A stretch of DNA of 64,000 bases. Origin: Corynebacterium sp. ACRPH. GTDB taxonomy: Bacteria; Actinomycetota; Actinomycetes; Mycobacteriales; Mycobacteriaceae. The notes under the pieces are model-generated. The model was not told where the DNA came from. It did no database searches and saw only the letters and a list, made by a program, of their open reading frames with translations. The position numbers and the translations under genes are program-made. Positions 1 through 9,201 of this stretch are shown one piece after another (position 1 is the first letter of the stretch; the number at the start of each line of letters is the position of its first letter). The stretch covers positions 19,604 through 83,603 of the forward strand of contig NZ_JAKRND010000012.1 of the NCBI RefSeq assembly GCF_022347285.1, in the 5' to 3' direction.

Positions 1-609
1 ATCGGCTTCGTCGCACTGAACGGCGGCGATGACAACGGTGGCGGCAACGGCGGTGGCGGCGGCGACGGCGAGGGCGGCAACCCGCCGTTCACCGAAGCTA
101 GCCCCTACAGCCCGTCGCGGGAACCGTACGAGTCGGATATGTACAAGCCCCTGGCCTCCCTGATCCCGGAAGTCAAGGACTACACTCCAACGAACTTCTA
201 CAACCGCATCGATAGCTGTAGCACCAGGCTGGACAAGGCAAGCTTCGCAGGCGCGGCCTACGACGGCATGGATATCGACATGTACTCCTGCCTGCCCAGC
301 CGCGACTCCCTCGAGGACCACAAGGATGAGTTCCTCTACAACAACTTCCGTTACACGCTGTCCGGAGACGACGCGCAGAAGGTCTATGACCACGGAAAGA
401 ACTCCGATGTAAAGGGCCAGACCCTCCAGGAGGCCGGCAACGGATGGCCGGAGATTACCTTCTACCCCAGCGCCAAATTCTCCAGCCCGAATGTCACGGT
501 GTGGTACCCCGACGAAAAGCTGGTCGTGCTGTCCAACGGCAAGGCTGAGGACACCAAGGAAGACGCAATCGAGATGCTAAAGTTCTACAACCTGATGCCG
601 CAGGACTAA
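1..609 (+). CDS. Membrane-anchored extracellular protein, 5' end outside the window
   Basis: The frame is open from base 1, so the gene starts before the window. The visible part begins with a few hydrophobic residues (IGFVAL), which fit the end of a transmembrane segment. A Gly/Asp/Asn-rich linker follows (about residues 8-27), then a soluble domain of about 170 residues that ends at the TAA at 607-609. Membrane helix, glycine-rich linker and extracellular domain is a layout often seen in corynebacterial surface proteins. The soluble domain has two cysteines (in DSCST and SCLPS contexts) that could form a disulfide. I do not recognise the domain and assign no function. A hairpin terminator follows at 640-690. 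Confidence 0.75.
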   Translation: MGFVALNGGDDNGGGNGGGGGDGEGGNPPFTEASPYSPSREPYESDMYKPLASLIPEVKDYTPTNFYNRIDSCSTRLDKASFAGAAYDGMDIDMYSCLPSRDSLEDHKDEFLYNNFRYTLSGDDAQKVYDHGKNSDVKGQTLQEAGNGWPEITFYPSAKFSSPNVTVWYPDEKLVVLSNGKAEDTKEDAIEMLKFYNLMPQD

Positions 610-639
610 CCATCACTTCAGTGTTTTAAGGCACAAGTT

Positions 640-693
640 AGAGCCCCACGCACCGAGCGGAGATCGAGCTGCTCGATGTTGTGGGGCTCTTTG
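640..693. terminator. Hairpin between convergent genes
   Basis: AGAGCCCCAC (640-649) pairs perfectly with GTGGGGCTCT (681-690). A smaller hairpin, ATCGAGC/GCTCGAT, lies inside the loop. It sits between the plus-strand membrane protein and the minus-strand sigma factor gene, so it could end transcription from both sides. The T-run is short on both strands. Confidence 0.5.
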
Positions 694-714
694 CTGTGGG
701 GCGGGTCCCGCCGT

Positions 715-1290
715 TTATGCACTTGTGACGCCAGCTTCCACCAGTGCTGCCTTCAGCTTCGCACGCGCGCGATTAATGCGAGACTTGACCGTTTGAATGG
801 GAATCCCCTGGTGGGCGGCTATGTCTTGGTAACTCATGCCCGTGTATTCGCGCAGGACGATGACTTCGCGGAAGTCATCCGGCAGCTGTGCCAGCGCCTG
901 GCGCACGACCATTGCCGAGGTAACCTGCGAGCCGACCTCCGGGGTCTGTGCGATCTCGTCCACGCCCGCGTCTTCCTCCGGCACATCCCGGCGGGAGCGC
1001 ACGATCTGCAGCGCCGCGTTAGATGCAATGCGGTAGGCCCAGGTGGAAAACCTGGCACGCCCGTCGAACTTTTCAATGTTCTTCCACGCGGAGGTCAATG
1101 CGTTCTGCAGCGCATCCTCCGCGTCAGCGCGGTTGCCGGTAATAGACAGGCAAACAGAGAACATTCTGCCCCAGGCCTGGCGTGCTAGACGCGCGAAAGC
1201 CTGCTGGTCGCCCGTATGAGCTTTGGCCAGCAGGTCGCGTTCCTCTTCGCGGGAGAGTTCTTTCCGTGGGGTGTTAGATCCGTGTGACAT
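715..1290 (-). CDS. ECF-type RNA polymerase sigma factor
   Basis: This is a sigma-70 family group 4 (extracytoplasmic function) sigma factor of about 191 residues. The region 2 signature is visible (NRADAEDALQNALTSAWKN, then FSTWAYRIASNAA). A loosely conserved linker leads to region 4 (LPDDFREVIVLREYTGMSY, then the recognition helix in IPIQTVKSRINRARAKL). It would direct RNA polymerase to a small stress-type regulon. I chose the ATG at 1290 because AGGGGGGAG lies 6-7 bases upstream; a longer frame from 1314 has no such site. The gene overlaps the regulatory region of the upstream acidic gene, so the two are probably translationally coupled. No zinc-binding anti-sigma gene is adjacent. I cannot tell which named corynebacterial sigma factor this is. 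Confidence 0.88.
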   Translation of the reverse strand: MSHGSNTPRKELSREEERDLLAKAHTGDQQAFARLARQAWGRMFSVCLSITGNRADAEDALQNALTSAWKNIEKFDGRARFSTWAYRIASNAALQIVRSRRDVPEEDAGVDEIAQTPEVGSQVTSAMVVRQALAQLPDDFREVIVLREYTGMSYQDIAAHQGIPIQTVKSRINRARAKLKAALVEAGVTSA

Positions 1291-1303
1291 CTCTGGCTCC
1301 CCC

Positions 1304-1834
1304 CTACATTCCACTGAGGTCGGTCAGATCGTCCGGGTGATCATCGCCGTAGCCGTAGCCATAATCTTCCTCGCCGTAGCCGTTGATATCTGCGGCTGGG
1401 TCTGTGGCTGGATCGGCCGCCGGATCAGCGAGATCATTCAGATCGTCCAGATCCTCGTGCTCTGCCGCGCCGGTATCCGCAGTTTCACCCGAAGTATCAC
1501 TGGGGAGGTCCTCCGCCGAGGTGGCGTCATCACCCAAAGAACCAGAATCGTCAAGATCCGCAAGGTCAACCTCGTGCGAAGCCTCATCGGCCGAAGGGTC
1601 TTCCGCACTTTCCTCCGGGAAGGAATCCAGGTCAGGGATCAGATCCCCCTCGGGCATTTCAGTGTTCGGATCAACGGCGACGTCCAACATTGAGTTGAAC
1701 AAGTCGTCCAGATCCTGCGCTTCGTTGCCGAACAGTTCCTCCAGCGGGGGGAGAATTGGTGCATCTGCCTCGGTATCAGCGGATGGGCCAGCCATGTGTC
1801 CTCCGTTTTCGATCGAATCACTCTTCGTGCTCAT
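1304..1834 (-). CDS. Very acidic low-complexity protein co-transcribed with the ECF sigma factor
   Basis: This 176-residue protein is strongly acidic throughout, with no signal peptide or transmembrane segment. The first 60 residues contain a leucine-spaced stretch (LPPLEELFGNEAQDLDDLF) that could be an amphipathic helix. The C-terminal half is low complexity, with repeated DPA units followed by a Gly-Tyr-Asp/Glu stretch. GGAGGTG lies just upstream of the ATG at 1834, which supports the start. Its stop lies 13 bases before the preferred sigma factor start, and the sigma ribosome-binding site is at its 3' end, so one mRNA is likely. The position suggests a role in controlling the sigma factor, but it does not look like a known zinc anti-sigma protein. 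Function unknown. Confidence 0.75.
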   Translation of the reverse strand: MSTKSDSIENGGHMAGPSADTEADAPILPPLEELFGNEAQDLDDLFNSMLDVAVDPNTEMPEGDLIPDLDSFPEESAEDPSADEASHEVDLADLDDSGSLGDDATSAEDLPSDTSGETADTGAAEHEDLDDLNDLADPAADPATDPAADINGYGEEDYGYGYGDDHPDDLTDLSGM

Positions 1835-2147
1835 CGTTCACCTCCTTCCACCAGCATCCGCAAAACAACAAAGAACGCGCTGAAGCAGATGAACCACTAA
1901 AACCTGCTTCAGGACAGTTGTGTAATGCGCGAGAGGCGGCGAAGGTTCCCGCGAGTCATAAAAGAACTACTTTAAGAGATTATGCCCGATTGGGCACGCA
2001 GTTCAATAGGACGGGCACGAAGTTCAATACCGATTCGCACCGCCGGTAAGTTAGCGGGGCGAAACATAAAAAGTGATGTCGGCTAGAGCACATGCCGACT
2101 ACAGTGGAGGCGAAGAGTAACCGCGAACGGATAGGAGCCCCGACGCA
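1835..2147. promoter_or_regulatory. Divergent intergenic region with a tandem 17-bp direct repeat
   Basis: This 313-base region separates the sigma operon (minus) from an acyl-CoA ligase (plus) and should hold both promoters. Two near-identical direct repeats, GGGCACGCAGTTCAATA (1992-2008) and GGGCACGAAGTTCAATA (2013-2029), start 21 bases apart, or two helical turns. That is typical of a site bound side by side by a regulator. AGGAG about 10 bases before the ATG at 2148 is the ligase ribosome-binding site. No gene is visible here. Confidence 0.45.
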
Positions 2148-3725
2148 ATGCCCATTAAGAGCGACCGCCCGGACATCGAACTCAGCCCGCTAGGCCTCTA
2201 CGACTACGTCTTCGGCGACCTCACCACGGAGGAAGAAGACCGCGTCGCCGTCATCGACATCGCCGATGGCTCCGAAACGACCTTCGCGCAGCTGCAGAAC
2301 TACATCGAGTCCACCGCCGGCTGGCTGGTCAGCAAGGGCATCAAAAAGGGCGATGTGGTGGCGCTGCACCTGCCCAACTCACTGAACTTCATCGTCGCCG
2401 CCTACGGCCTGTGGCGCATCGGCGCTGTCGTATCGCCGCTGTCGCTGCTTTCCACGCCGGAGACCGTGACCGCGCAGGTTAAGGACTCTGGCGCGAAGAT
2501 GCTGCTTACTGTTGCCGCGCTTGGTGACGCCTCGTCTCAGGGGGCGAAGGATGCCGGCATCGCAGAAGAAAACATCATCCACCTGGATACCTCCAAGGGC
2601 ATGCAACAGATCATGGCGGAGCGCCGCACGGCCCCCGATATGGAGATCAACCCGGACGAGGATCTGGCGGTACTCCCCTACTCCTCCGGCACCACCGGCC
2701 TGCCGAAGGGCGTGCGTCTGATGCACCGCCAGCTGGTGGCCAACGTGCAGCAGGGCCAGGACATCGAGCTGCTGCGCCGGGAGGACACGGTGTACGCGGT
2801 CCTGCCGTTCTTCCACATCTATGGCCTGACCGCGCTAGTGAACCTGGCGCTGGCGCAGCGCGCCAAGCTGGTTGTGGTGCCGCGCTTCGAGCTGCAGAGC
2901 TTCCTGGAGCACCACCAGAAGTTCGAGGTGAACTTCACGCTGATCGCCCCGCCGATCGCCGTGCAGCTGGCAAAGCACCCGATGGTGGATAACTACGACT
3001 TGTCGCGCATGCGCGGGGTGTTCAGCGGTGCGGCCACGCTGGACGAGGACCTGGCCCTGGCGCTGGAGAAGCGCCTGGGCATCCACGTGCAGCAGGGCTA
3101 TGGCATGACAGAAACCTCGCCGCTGGCGCACGCCAACGTCTCCAAGGACATCAACCGTGGATCCATCGGCAAGCCCTGCGCCAACACTGTGAGCAAGCTG
3201 GTGGATCCGGAAACTCTGGAGGAGATTCCGCTGCCCAGCGAGGGCGTATCCGAGGTGGGCGAGCTGTGGGTCCGCGGGCCGCAGATTATGGCCGGCTATC
3301 TGAACAAGCCGGAGCAGACCGCCGAGGCTCTGCCGGGCGACGGTTGGTTGCGCACAGGCGACCTGGCGAACAGCGATCCGGAGGGCAACGTCCACATCGT
3401 GGATCGCCTGAAGGAGCTGATCAAGTACAAGGGCTACCAGGTTCCGCCCGCAGAGCTGGAATCCGTACTGCTGAGCCACCCGGAGATCGCAGACGCCGCC
3501 GTGATCGGCGTGCACCGTGCCTCTGATGGCGAGGAGCTGCCGAAGGCCTTTGTCGTGGCCCAGCGAGGCTCTTCCCTCAACGAGCAGCAAGTGATGGACT
3601 TCGTGGCCGAGCGCGTGGCGCCCTACAAGAAGATCCGCATTGTGGAATTCGTGCAGGGCATTCCGAAGTCCTCCACGGGTAAGATTCTGCGCCGTGAGCT
3701 GCGCGAGCGCGAGCGCTCGGTTTAA
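2148..3725 (+). CDS. AMP-forming acyl-CoA ligase (4-coumarate/fatty-acid CoA ligase type)
   Basis: This 525-residue member of the adenylate-forming (ANL) superfamily should activate a carboxylic acid with ATP and transfer it to CoA. The phosphate-binding motif YSSGTTGLPKGV is at about residue 178. The adenine-site motif GYGMTETSP is near 317, the LRTGD hinge region near 400, and the catalytic C-terminal lysine in KSSTGKILRREL near 508. Length and motif order are complete. The overall pattern is closer to 4-coumarate-CoA ligase-like enzymes than to acetyl-CoA synthetase. The substrate cannot be read from the sequence; a lipophilic Corynebacterium would have many uses for such enzymes. The gene stands alone, downstream of a possible operator. 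Confidence 0.9.
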   Translation: MPIKSDRPDIELSPLGLYDYVFGDLTTEEEDRVAVIDIADGSETTFAQLQNYIESTAGWLVSKGIKKGDVVALHLPNSLNFIVAAYGLWRIGAVVSPLSLLSTPETVTAQVKDSGAKMLLTVAALGDASSQGAKDAGIAEENIIHLDTSKGMQQIMAERRTAPDMEINPDEDLAVLPYSSGTTGLPKGVRLMHRQLVANVQQGQDIELLRREDTVYAVLPFFHIYGLTALVNLALAQRAKLVVVPRFELQSFLEHHQKFEVNFTLIAPPIAVQLAKHPMVDNYDLSRMRGVFSGAATLDEDLALALEKRLGIHVQQGYGMTETSPLAHANVSKDINRGSIGKPCANTVSKLVDPETLEEIPLPSEGVSEVGELWVRGPQIMAGYLNKPEQTAEALPGDGWLRTGDLANSDPEGNVHIVDRLKELIKYKGYQVPPAELESVLLSHPEIADAAVIGVHRASDGEELPKAFVVAQRGSSLNEQQVMDFVAERVAPYKKIRIVEFVQGIPKSSTGKILRRELRERERSV

Positions 3726-3767
3726 GGCGCGGTTGCGGGGCTTAAGGCGCGACTGCGGGGGCGCCAG

Positions 3768-5123
3768 TTAGTTCTCGACGATCGGCACTCGGCGGTACGT
3801 GCCGTCGCGGAGGTCGGCGTCCTCAATCTCGTGGCGAGAAATGCCAAGAATGAACAGCACCTGATCCAGGAACGGGTAGTTCACAGAGGCATCGGCGATC
3901 TCCTTGAGGGCGGGCTTCGCGTTGAAGGCGATACCCAGGCCAGCCGTGGAGAGCATATCGATGTCGTTAGCGCCATCGCCGACCGCGACGGTCTGGTTCA
4001 GCTGGATGCCGTTGGACCAGGCGAACTCCTTGAGGCTTTCCGCCTTCGCCTGGCGGTCGATGACCGGGCCGATCACGCGGCCGGTGAGCTTGCCGTCGAC
4101 GATCTCCAGGGTGTTCGCGCGGGCGAAGTCAAGGTCCAGATCGCGGGCGAGCGGCTCAATGACCTGGATGAATCCACCGGAAACCACGCCAGCCTTGTAG
4201 CCCAGGCGCTTTAGAGTGCGGATGGTGGTGCGGGCGCCAGGGGTCAGCTGGATGTCGTGGGCTACCTTCTCCACTACTGCGGCATCCAGACCGGCGAGGG
4301 CCTTCACGCGCTCGTGCAGGGATTCGGCGAAGTCGAGCTCGCCGCGCATGGCGCGCTCGGTGACTGCGGCGACCTCTTCCTCGCGGCCGGCGTAGGCCGC
4401 CAGCATTTCAATGACCTCGTGCTGGATGAGGGTGGAGTCTACGTCGAAGCAGATCAGGCGCTTCGCCCGGCGGGCCAGGCCCGCACGCTCGATGGCGATG
4501 TCTACGCCAACCTCCGAGGTCAGGGTTGCCAGGGCCTTACGCAGCGGCACGCCGCCGCCGGGAGCCGGGTTGGCGACGGTCAAGTTAAGCTCCAGGCCGG
4601 TGACAGGGTAGTCCGCGATGCCGGTGATCGTGTCGATGTTCGCACCGTAGTCCGCCAGGGTCTGACCGATGCGGGAAATGTGCGTGGCCGTCAGCGGGCG
4701 GCCCAGCACGACCATCACGTGCGTGGAGTGCGGACGGGTGCTGGAGAGGTTATCGTCCGCCTCGACACTCACGCGCATGCCGTAGGAGGCCAGGGTTTCT
4801 TTAAGACCCTCGCCGAGCGGTTCTAGGTCTTCCTGGCCGACGCCCACTAGCGCCGCCAGCGACAGCTTCCCGCGGAAGACGGACTGCTCAATGTCGAGAA
4901 GTTGCACTCCGTAGGAGGACAGCACGCGGAAGAACGCCGCGGATACGCCGGGGCGGTCGGGTCCGGTAACGGTAATCACGCTGGGCGCGAGGCCTTCCTG
5001 CAGCGTGTCCTCGAGAGCAGTCTCGAAGTGCGGATCGTAGGCCGGGCCAGCTGCGGGCTGGGCAGCGGCTGGCTGCTGGTCGGCCGAAATGTTGGGGTTA
5101 TTGGCGTTATCAGAGGTAGTCAC
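3768..5123 (-). CDS. serB: Phosphoserine phosphatase with N-terminal ACT domains
   Basis: SerB removes phosphate from O-phosphoserine in the last step of serine synthesis. The N-terminal half carries ACT-type sequence (VTGPDRPGVSAAFFRVLSSY, then a second copy after HSTHVMVVLG), which usually senses an amino acid. The C-terminal half is a HAD-superfamily phosphatase. It has FDVDSTLIQ at about residue 222 with the nucleophile and acid aspartates, GVVSGGF with the motif II serine near 315, and GDGANDIDML near 390. The first 30 residues are an Ala/Gln-rich tail. The start is a GTG at 5123 with no good ribosome-binding site, so the mRNA may be leaderless or the start may lie slightly downstream. 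It lies next to ctaD, as in other corynebacteria. Confidence 0.93.
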   Translation of the reverse strand: MTTSDNANNPNISADQQPAAAQPAAGPAYDPHFETALEDTLQEGLAPSVITVTGPDRPGVSAAFFRVLSSYGVQLLDIEQSVFRGKLSLAALVGVGQEDLEPLGEGLKETLASYGMRVSVEADDNLSSTRPHSTHVMVVLGRPLTATHISRIGQTLADYGANIDTITGIADYPVTGLELNLTVANPAPGGGVPLRKALATLTSEVGVDIAIERAGLARRAKRLICFDVDSTLIQHEVIEMLAAYAGREEEVAAVTERAMRGELDFAESLHERVKALAGLDAAVVEKVAHDIQLTPGARTTIRTLKRLGYKAGVVSGGFIQVIEPLARDLDLDFARANTLEIVDGKLTGRVIGPVIDRQAKAESLKEFAWSNGIQLNQTVAVGDGANDIDMLSTAGLGIAFNAKPALKEIADASVNYPFLDQVLFILGISRHEIEDADLRDGTYRRVPIVEN

Positions 5124-5202
5124 GGGCTATATTGTCCCACTTCCCCGCAAGAAGTGATAACTGAAACTGCGTAGCCCCCACTTCAGTTCCCCCGGGAATG
5201 CG

Positions 5203-5240
5203 AAAATCCACACCCCGCGTAGTTGAGGTGTGGATTTAAA
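5203..5240 (-). terminator. Terminator downstream of ctaD
   Basis: AAAATCCACACC (5203-5214) and GGTGTGGATTT (5227-5237) form an 11-bp perfect stem. Read on the minus strand the stem ends in GGATTTTCG. It sits between ctaD and serB, so the two are probably separate transcription units. Confidence 0.6.
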
Positions 5241-5315
5241 GCCTGGCCAGCCGCCAGGCACCTAGCGACTGCGCTGGGCAGTGGCTGGGTGAGGGGGCGT
5301 CACTAGGAAGTGCGC

Positions 5316-7013
5316 TTAGAAGTGGCGGCCGACGTGAGCCTCGTCGCGCATACGCTTGACCATGTGCGGGTGGTGCAGCTCGAACGCCGGGCGCTCGGAG
5401 CGGATGCGAGGCATGGAGTTGAAGTTGTGGCGCGGCGGCGGGCAGGAGGTTGCCCACTCCAGGGAGTTGCCGTAGCCCCACGGGTCATCAACGGTGACGA
5501 CCTCGCCGTAGCGGTAGGACTTAAAGACGTTCCACAGGAACGGAATCATGGAGATCGCCAGGATGCAGGCACCAACCGTGGAGATCTGGTTCAGGGTGGT
5601 GAAACCATCCGTCGGCAGGTAATCAGCGTAACGACGCGGCATACCCATGTTGCCCAGCCAGTGCTGCACCAGGAAGGTGGTGTGGAAGCCGATGGTAACC
5701 AGCCAGAAGTGGATCTTGCCCAGCTTCTCGTCCAGCATGCGACCGGTCATCTTCGGGAACCAGAAGTAGATACCAGCGAAGGAAGCGTAGGTCACGGTAC
5801 CGAACAGAGTGTAGTGGAAGTGAGCAACCACGAAGTAGGTATCCGAAACGTGGAAGTCCAGAGCCGGGGAAGCCAGCATAACGCCGGTCAGACCACCGAA
5901 GAGGAAGGTGGCGAAGAAGCCGACCGCGAAAATCATCGGGGTCTCGAAGGTCAGGCGGCCCTTCCACATCGTGCCCAGCCAGTTGAAGAACTTCATACCG
6001 GTCGGCACGGCGATCAGGAACGTCATGAAGGAGAAGAACGGCAGCATCACGGCGCCGGTCACGAACATGTGGTGCGCCCACACGGCCATGGACAGTGCAG
6101 CAATCGACAGGGTTGCGAACACCAGGCCGACGTAGCCGAACATCGGCTTGCGGGAGAACACCGGGAAGACCTCAGACACGATGCCGAAGAACGGCAGTGC
6201 CAGGACGTAAACCTCAGGGTGGCCGAAGAACCAGAACAGGTGCTGCCACAGGATAGCGCCGCCGTTACCAGCGTCGTAGATGTGGCCACCCAGCTTGCGG
6301 TCGTAGAAGACACCCAGGGCTGCAGCGGTCAGCAGCGGGAAGATCAGCAGAACCAGCAGAGAGGTAACCAGGATGTTCCAGGTGAAGATCGGCATGCGGA
6401 ACATGGTCATACCCGGTGCGCGCAGGCACAGGATGGTGGTGATCATGTTCACAGCGGAGGCGATGGTACCGATACCACCAACGCCAACACCCAGGATCCA
6501 CAGCTCAGAGCCCACACCCGGGGAGTGCGTAGCGTCTGCCAGCGGCATGTACATGGTCCAACCGAAGTCAGCAGCACCACCCGGGGTCAGGAAGCCGAGC
6601 AGCATAACGACACCACCGGCGGTAGTCATCCAGAAGCCGAAGGCGTTCAGACGGGGGAATGCCACGTCAGGCGCGCCGATCTGCAGCGGCAGGATGTAGT
6701 TCGCGAAACCGAACACCATCGGGGAGCCGTACAGCAGCAGCATGATCGTGCCGTGCATCGTGAACAGCTGGTTGAACTGCTCGTTGGACAGGAATTGCTG
6801 GCCCGGCGCGAAAAGCTCGATACGGATCAGCAGGGCCATCAAGCCACCAATCATGAAGAAGGTGAAGGACATGATTAGGTACATGATGCCCAGAAGCTTG
6901 TGGTCGGTCGTGGTCAGCATCTTCCACGCGAGGCTGCCACGCGGTGCCTCACCGAAAGGCGCAGGCCGAGCCGGGGAAACCTCATGGCTTTCCCTAGGCG
7001 CTACTGCGGTCAT
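5316..7013 (-). CDS. ctaD: Cytochrome c oxidase (aa3) subunit I
   Basis: This is the catalytic subunit of the aa3 terminal oxidase, which holds heme a and the heme a3-CuB centre and reduces oxygen to water while pumping protons. It has about 565 residues and a dozen hydrophobic segments. Recognisable landmarks are [11 protein letters not shown] near the N-terminus, [19 protein letters not shown] with the His-Pro-Glu-Val-Tyr signature, WAHHMF with the CuB histidines, and HFHYTLFG with the heme ligands. I placed the start at 7013 because AGGAGGAACT lies directly upstream; the open frame runs 27 codons further without such a site. The gene stands alone, as in C. glutamicum, where ctaC, ctaE and ctaF are elsewhere. 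Terminator and possible promoter are listed separately. Confidence 0.96.
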   Translation of the reverse strand: MTAVAPRESHEVSPARPAPFGEAPRGSLAWKMLTTTDHKLLGIMYLIMSFTFFMIGGLMALLIRIELFAPGQQFLSNEQFNQLFTMHGTIMLLLYGSPMVFGFANYILPLQIGAPDVAFPRLNAFGFWMTTAGGVVMLLGFLTPGGAADFGWTMYMPLADATHSPGVGSELWILGVGVGGIGTIASAVNMITTILCLRAPGMTMFRMPIFTWNILVTSLLVLLIFPLLTAAALGVFYDRKLGGHIYDAGNGGAILWQHLFWFFGHPEVYVLALPFFGIVSEVFPVFSRKPMFGYVGLVFATLSIAALSMAVWAHHMFVTGAVMLPFFSFMTFLIAVPTGMKFFNWLGTMWKGRLTFETPMIFAVGFFATFLFGGLTGVMLASPALDFHVSDTYFVVAHFHYTLFGTVTYASFAGIYFWFPKMTGRMLDEKLGKIHFWLVTIGFHTTFLVQHWLGNMGMPRRYADYLPTDGFTTLNQISTVGACILAISMIPFLWNVFKSYRYGEVVTVDDPWGYGNSLEWATSCPPPRHNFNSMPRIRSERPAFELHHPHMVKRMRDEAHVGRHF

Positions 7014-7174
7014 TAGTTCCTCCTGACTACGCGTGACCTGCCCTTTTCCTCTTGCGAGCTTTAAGTAACTCACAGGATTCTTTGGGTCGGTCACCCAAAA
7101 GAATGTTTCCTCTACCCTGTTCCCGCTGGGTCGATCTCGTCAACAACCGGCCCGAACAGACGCAGAATGCTTAC

Positions 7175-7201
7175 ATAGTATCCCGTTAACGCGCATTTCA
7201 A
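7175..7201 (-). promoter_or_regulatory. Possible ctaD promoter
   Basis: On the minus strand TTGAAA (7196-7201) is followed 15 bases later by TACTAT (7175-7180), a good -10 preceded by GGA. This would give an mRNA leader of about 150 bases before the ctaD start at 7013. The spacer is short, so the assignment is tentative. Confidence 0.35.
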
Positions 7202-7252
7202 TAGCCGTGGACAATGCTCGGCTAACAGATCCCACGTTTTCGGGGGTGCTAA

Positions 7253-8344
<1,092 letters not shown>

Positions 8345-8466
8345 CTAACCCTCGGCCATCACCCCCATTGTGGGGGTCTTTCTTAATGACGCCCTCAGTG
8401 CGCACTGGAGCGGATTTCAGCCCGGAGCCGGGGGCGTCACTAGCTAAAGAGCACGTCAGAATTGGT

Positions 8467-8486
8467 TTACAGGGCACCCTAAGTAA
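8467..8486. promoter_or_regulatory. Iron-box-like palindrome upstream of ferritin
   Basis: The core AGGGCACCCT (8471-8480) is palindromic at 8 of 10 positions and is flanked by TTAC and AAGTAA. Read on the minus strand it starts TTAGGGTGCCCT, which resembles one half of the DtxR consensus (TTAGGTTAG then CTAACCTAA). It lies about 105 bases before the ferritin start. Weak match. Confidence 0.25.
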
Positions 8487-8534
8487 AGACAGCCTCACCG
8501 ACTAAACAAAGGGCTCTGACCTGCATTGATAATA

Positions 8535-8553
8535 TAAGGGTAGCCTGCGTTTG
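8535..8553 (+). promoter_or_regulatory. Candidate DtxR site at the ferritin promoter
   Basis: TAAGGGTAGCCTGCGTTTG matches the 19-bp DtxR consensus (TWAGGTTAGSCTAACCTWA) at 13 of 19 positions; the left half and centre match best. It overlaps or follows a TATAAT-like stretch (GATAATATAA), 38 bases before the ferritin start. DtxR is known to regulate ferritin in C. glutamicum, so the position makes sense. Confidence 0.4.
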
Positions 8554-8590
8554 CTAGCCGATTGGATAAACCCTGGGTACCTTGAGCTGC

Positions 8591-9079
8591 ATGGAAATTA
8601 ACGAGAAATTTCAAAAGCAATTGAACGAACAGGTCACCGCCGAGCACCAGGCTGCGCTGGTCTACACGCAGCTGGCTTATGAGCTGGATCGCCTCTCCTT
8701 CGACGGCATGAGCAGCTGGATGCAGGCGCAGGCTGACGAGGAGCGCGAGCACGCTCAGAAGTTCGCGCAGCACCTGCTGGACCGCGACGCGCGCGTGGAC
8801 ATCGAGACTGTTGAGATGCCTTCCCTGAAGATCTCCACCCCGCTGGATGCCTTCGAGGCTTCCCTCGAGCACGAGCGTAAGGTCTCCGCGCTGATCCGCG
8901 ACCTCGTGAAGACCGCCGACGAGGTTGGCGACATTGACTCCCGCAACCTGCTGAACTTCTTCCTGGAGGAGCAGATCGAGGAGGAAGCTACAGTTAGCAA
9001 CATCATCGACCGCATCAAGCTGGTGGGCAACGATGGTTCCGGCCTGCTGCGCATCGACGCCGAGCTGGGTAACCGCTAA
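8591..9079 (+). CDS. ftn: Ferritin (iron storage)
   Basis: This 162-residue bacterial ferritin oxidises Fe(II) and stores iron in a 24-mer shell. The four-helix bundle carries the expected iron ligands: a glutamate in the first helix (NEQVTAEHQAALVY), the E-x-x-H pair in DEEREHAQKF, and a glutamate in the fourth helix (FLEEQIEEE). Length is normal. The frame can start at a TTG at 8582 or the ATG at 8591; I prefer the ATG because MEINEKF is the usual type of ferritin N-terminus. Neither has a strong ribosome-binding site. It lies between nrdF and nrdE, next to enzymes that need metal. A clear terminator follows. Confidence 0.94.
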   Translation: MEINEKFQKQLNEQVTAEHQAALVYTQLAYELDRLSFDGMSSWMQAQADEEREHAQKFAQHLLDRDARVDIETVEMPSLKISTPLDAFEASLEHERKVSALIRDLVKTADEVGDIDSRNLLNFFLEEQIEEEATVSNIIDRIKLVGNDGSGLLRIDAELGNR

Positions 9080-9120
9080 CAGCAAGCCAACCGCTAACTG
9101 CTAATACGGAGCCAATAAGA

Positions 9121-9154
9121 AAGCTGACTGGGATTCCTCCCAGTCGGCTTTTTC
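9121..9154 (+). terminator. Ferritin terminator
   Basis: The stem GACTGGGA/TCCCAGTC with a TTCC loop is extended by AGC/GCT with one mismatch and is followed by TTTTT (about 9149-9153). It is a clear rho-independent terminator 45 bases after the ferritin stop. Confidence 0.85.
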
Positions 9155-9201
9155 GTGTTCAGTGCAGGCCGCCCTCCACTTAGAGCAGGCCACTCCCCTA
9201 C

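Noticed and set aside
5310..6878. A 522-codon open frame on the plus strand opposite ctaD
   Set aside because: It mirrors ctaD, is full of His/Gln/Glu repeats without domain features, and arises from codon bias on the other strand.
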